Below, piece by piece: positions 62,501 through 64,000 of a stretch of 64,000 bases of DNA (positions are counted from its first letter, which is position 1; the number at the start of each line of letters is the position of its first letter). The DNA comes from Flavobacterium beibuense (GTDB taxonomy: Bacteria > Bacteroidota > Bacteroidia > Flavobacteriales > Flavobacteriaceae): positions 124,001 to 188,000 of the forward strand of contig NZ_JUIW01000010.1 in assembly GCF_004151245.1 (NCBI RefSeq). The letters are read 5' to 3'. A program made the position numbers and the translations under genes. The notes under the pieces were generated by a model. That model saw only the letters and a list, made by a program, of their open reading frames with translations, searched no databases and was not told where the DNA came from.

Positions 62501-63613
62501 ATGAACCTTAGCTATTGGGAAATTAAAAACTGGTACACAGGTGTAGATTACACTGTGGTAGGTAGCGGCATAGTAGGATTGCATACCGCGCTTCGCCTTC
62601 GTGAACGTTTTCCTGACAGCAAGATTGTAATTTTAGAGCAGGGCCCCCTTCCGCAGGGCGCCAGTACAAAAAATGCCGGTTTTGCCTGCTTTGGCAGTAT
62701 CTCTGAAATTATAGAAGACCTTAACAATCATACCGAAGAGGATGTTGTACATCTTATCCATAAACGATGGAACGGCCTTAAGCTTTTAAGGAGGCGTTTG
62801 GGCGATGGCGTTTTGGATTATAAACCGTACGGAGGATATGAACTTTTTCTTGAGGATAATACCGATGGTTATGAGGAATGCCTGCGCAAACTGCCGTTTA
62901 TAAATGATGTGCTTCGCCCGTTATTTAAGAATGATGTTTTTGCAAAGGAGATAGACCGTTTTGACTTTAAAGGGATAAAGGAGTATCTTATCTTTAATCC
63001 GTTTGAGGGGCAAATTGATACCGGAAACATGATGCAGGCACTTTTAAAAATAGCTGCAGCAAGTAATATTCATATTCTTAACAGCCACGGCGTAACAGGA
63101 TGGCATGAAAGGGCCGACCATGTTCAGGTTAATATCGGCGGTTTTTCTTTTAATACCAAAAAGCTGCTTTTTGCTACCAATGGTTTTGCTTCCGAACTTA
63201 CCGATCATGCTGTAAAACCTGCGCGTGCTCAGGTGCTGATTACAGAGCCTATACAAAACCTTGATATTCGCGGAACTTTCCATATTGAGAAAGGTTATTA
63301 CTATTTTAGGAATATTGAAAACCGCATTCTTTTTGGCGGGGCAAGAAACCTTGACTTTGAAGGTGAAACCACTACCGAGTTTGGGGAAACCGACCTGATA
63401 CAAAACCGTCTGGAACAATTACTGAAAGAAGTCATATTACCAAATACAGACTTTACCATTGCCCATCGCTGGAGCGGTATTATGGGTATGGGTAGTCATA
63501 AAAAACCTATAGTGGAAAAGGTTTCAGAACACGTTTACTGCGGCGTAAGGCTTGGCGGGATGGGTGTGGCTATAGGAAGCCTTATTGGTGCTGAACTGGC
63601 TGATTTGGTTTAA
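62501..63613 (+). CDS. FAD-dependent oxidoreductase (DAO family)
   Basis: A 370-aa flavoprotein with the Rossmann FAD motif YTVVGSGIVGLHTALRLRERFP at ~18-40, the QGASTKNAGFACFGS substrate/FAD loop, KLLFATNGFASEL and a C-terminal VYCGVRLGGMGVAIGSLIGAELADL flavin-binding end. It belongs to the glycine-oxidase / D-amino-acid oxidase-like fold; the substrate is unknown. It is translationally coupled to dedA (2-bp gap). Its last 32 bp overlap the convergent GNAT gene. Confidence 0.88.
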   Translation: MNLSYWEIKNWYTGVDYTVVGSGIVGLHTALRLRERFPDSKIVILEQGPLPQGASTKNAGFACFGSISEIIEDLNNHTEEDVVHLIHKRWNGLKLLRRRLGDGVLDYKPYGGYELFLEDNTDGYEECLRKLPFINDVLRPLFKNDVFAKEIDRFDFKGIKEYLIFNPFEGQIDTGNMMQALLKIAAASNIHILNSHGVTGWHERADHVQVNIGGFSFNTKKLLFATNGFASELTDHAVKPARAQVLITEPIQNLDIRGTFHIEKGYYYFRNIENRILFGGARNLDFEGETTTEFGETDLIQNRLEQLLKEVILPNTDFTIAHRWSGIMGMGSHKKPIVEKVSEHVYCGVRLGGMGVAIGSLIGAELADLV

Positions 63614-64000
63614 GGCTTCTTTTTATCAGATAAATATATCCTTCATGGCCGTCAAAATCATAATCTTTTGTTCTTGTTAGGCCTATTTTTTCCAAAACTC
63701 TTATTGAGGAGCTGTTATTTTTCATTACTCTTCCTATAATAATTGGAATTCTAAATTTATTAAATCCTACTTCAATACATTTTTTAGCTGCTTCGGTGGC
63801 ATATCCCATGTTCCAATAGTGTCTGAAAAAACGGAAACCAATATCGTATTCATTTTTATCTGAAGAATATTTTAATCCGCACCATCCTAAAAAAGCATTG
63901 TCATCTTTCCGGATTACGGCCCATCTGCCTAGTCCATATCTTTTATACTGGTCGTATTCTGCCAAAAATTGTTTCGCAGCTTCTAAATTTTCAAAAGGGA
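63582..64000 (-). CDS. GNAT acetyltransferase, N-terminus beyond window edge
   Basis: The frame is open to the right window edge, so the N-terminus (PFENLEAAKQFLAEYDQY upstream of the visible segment) continues outside. The ~138 visible residues fit a RimJ/RimL-type GNAT domain: WAVIRKDDNAFLGWCGLK, the acetyl-CoA loop YWNMGYATEAAKKCIEVGF, MKNNSSSIRVLEKIGL and YIYLIKRS. The substrate (protein N-terminus or small molecule) is unknown. Its 3' end overlaps the FAD oxidoreductase gene by 32 bp. Confidence 0.8.
   Translation of the reverse strand, partial: PFENLEAAKQFLAEYDQYKRYGLGRWAVIRKDDNAFLGWCGLKYSSDKNEYDIGFRFFRHYWNMGYATEAAKKCIEVGFNKFRIPIIIGRVMKNNSSSIRVLEKIGLTRTKDYDFDGHEGYIYLIKRSLKPNQPVQHQ

Overview
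The window is a chromosomal segment of a Bacteroidota bacterium, most likely a Flavobacterium-like Flavobacteriia. The evidence is SusC/SusD pairs, T9SS type A sorting domains, lipoproteins with Bacteroidota-style lipoboxes, TAnnTTTG promoter boxes without strong Shine-Dalgarno sites, a single-chain glycyl-tRNA synthetase and an AT-rich genome. No species is claimed.

Layout. 1-1.6 kb: end of the succinate dehydrogenase operon (sdhA partial, sdhB). 1.65-12.3 kb: a polysaccharide utilisation locus, with a membrane-spanning triple-Tyr/HTH regulator divergent from susC-susD and two tandem GH30 lipoproteins (probably beta-1,6-glucan). 12.7-17.5 kb: omega-amidase, Ig-like lipoprotein, ComF-type phosphoribosyltransferase, glyQS. 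17.6-19.4 kb: an AT-rich accessory islet (membrane protein plus DUF2971 gene, and a frameshifted secreted protein) lying between two near-identical terminator hairpins. 19.5-28.8 kb: housekeeping genes (thiL, response regulator, lepA, dusB, MATE, LolC/E-like permease, rbfA, mce). 28.8-39.0 kb: an integrative element in a CAU-anticodon tRNA gene. 39.3-47.3 kb: small lipoprotein, 2H phosphoesterase, and two secreted T9SS cargo proteins, one of 1629 aa. 47.6-56.5 kb: a paired radical-SAM/DUF4130 DNA-metabolism module, ribE, pdxA, the DUF177-rpmF-fabH-accB-accC lipid/translation cluster and two small unknown proteins. 56.5-64 kb: glutamate-synthase-like protein, C1B and S9 peptidases, DedA, FAD oxidoreductase and a GNAT cut by the window edge.

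The centrepiece is a type VI-B CRISPR-Cas locus: a 1147-aa Cas13b with two RxxxxH HEPN motifs, followed 57 bp later by an array of six 36-bp repeats and five 30-bp spacers. No cas1/cas2 and no recognisable csx27/csx28 are present. The locus is cargo of a 10.16-kb element bounded by 47-bp direct repeats of the tRNA 3' half. The element carries its own excisionase-like HTH, replication-initiator-like and tyrosine recombinase operon, subterminal 21-bp repeats, a RadC-like protein and an XRE/membrane/lipoprotein divergon.

The last 13 nt of spacer 4 equal the first 13 nt of spacer 1, so the two spacers tile what looks like one target. Read as target RNA, the merged sequence begins with a start codon and an open frame, and the flanks it reveals fit the protospacer-flanking rule known for Cas13b. 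This suggests an RNA-targeting immune system, carried by a mobile element, directed twice at the 5' end of one invader mRNA.
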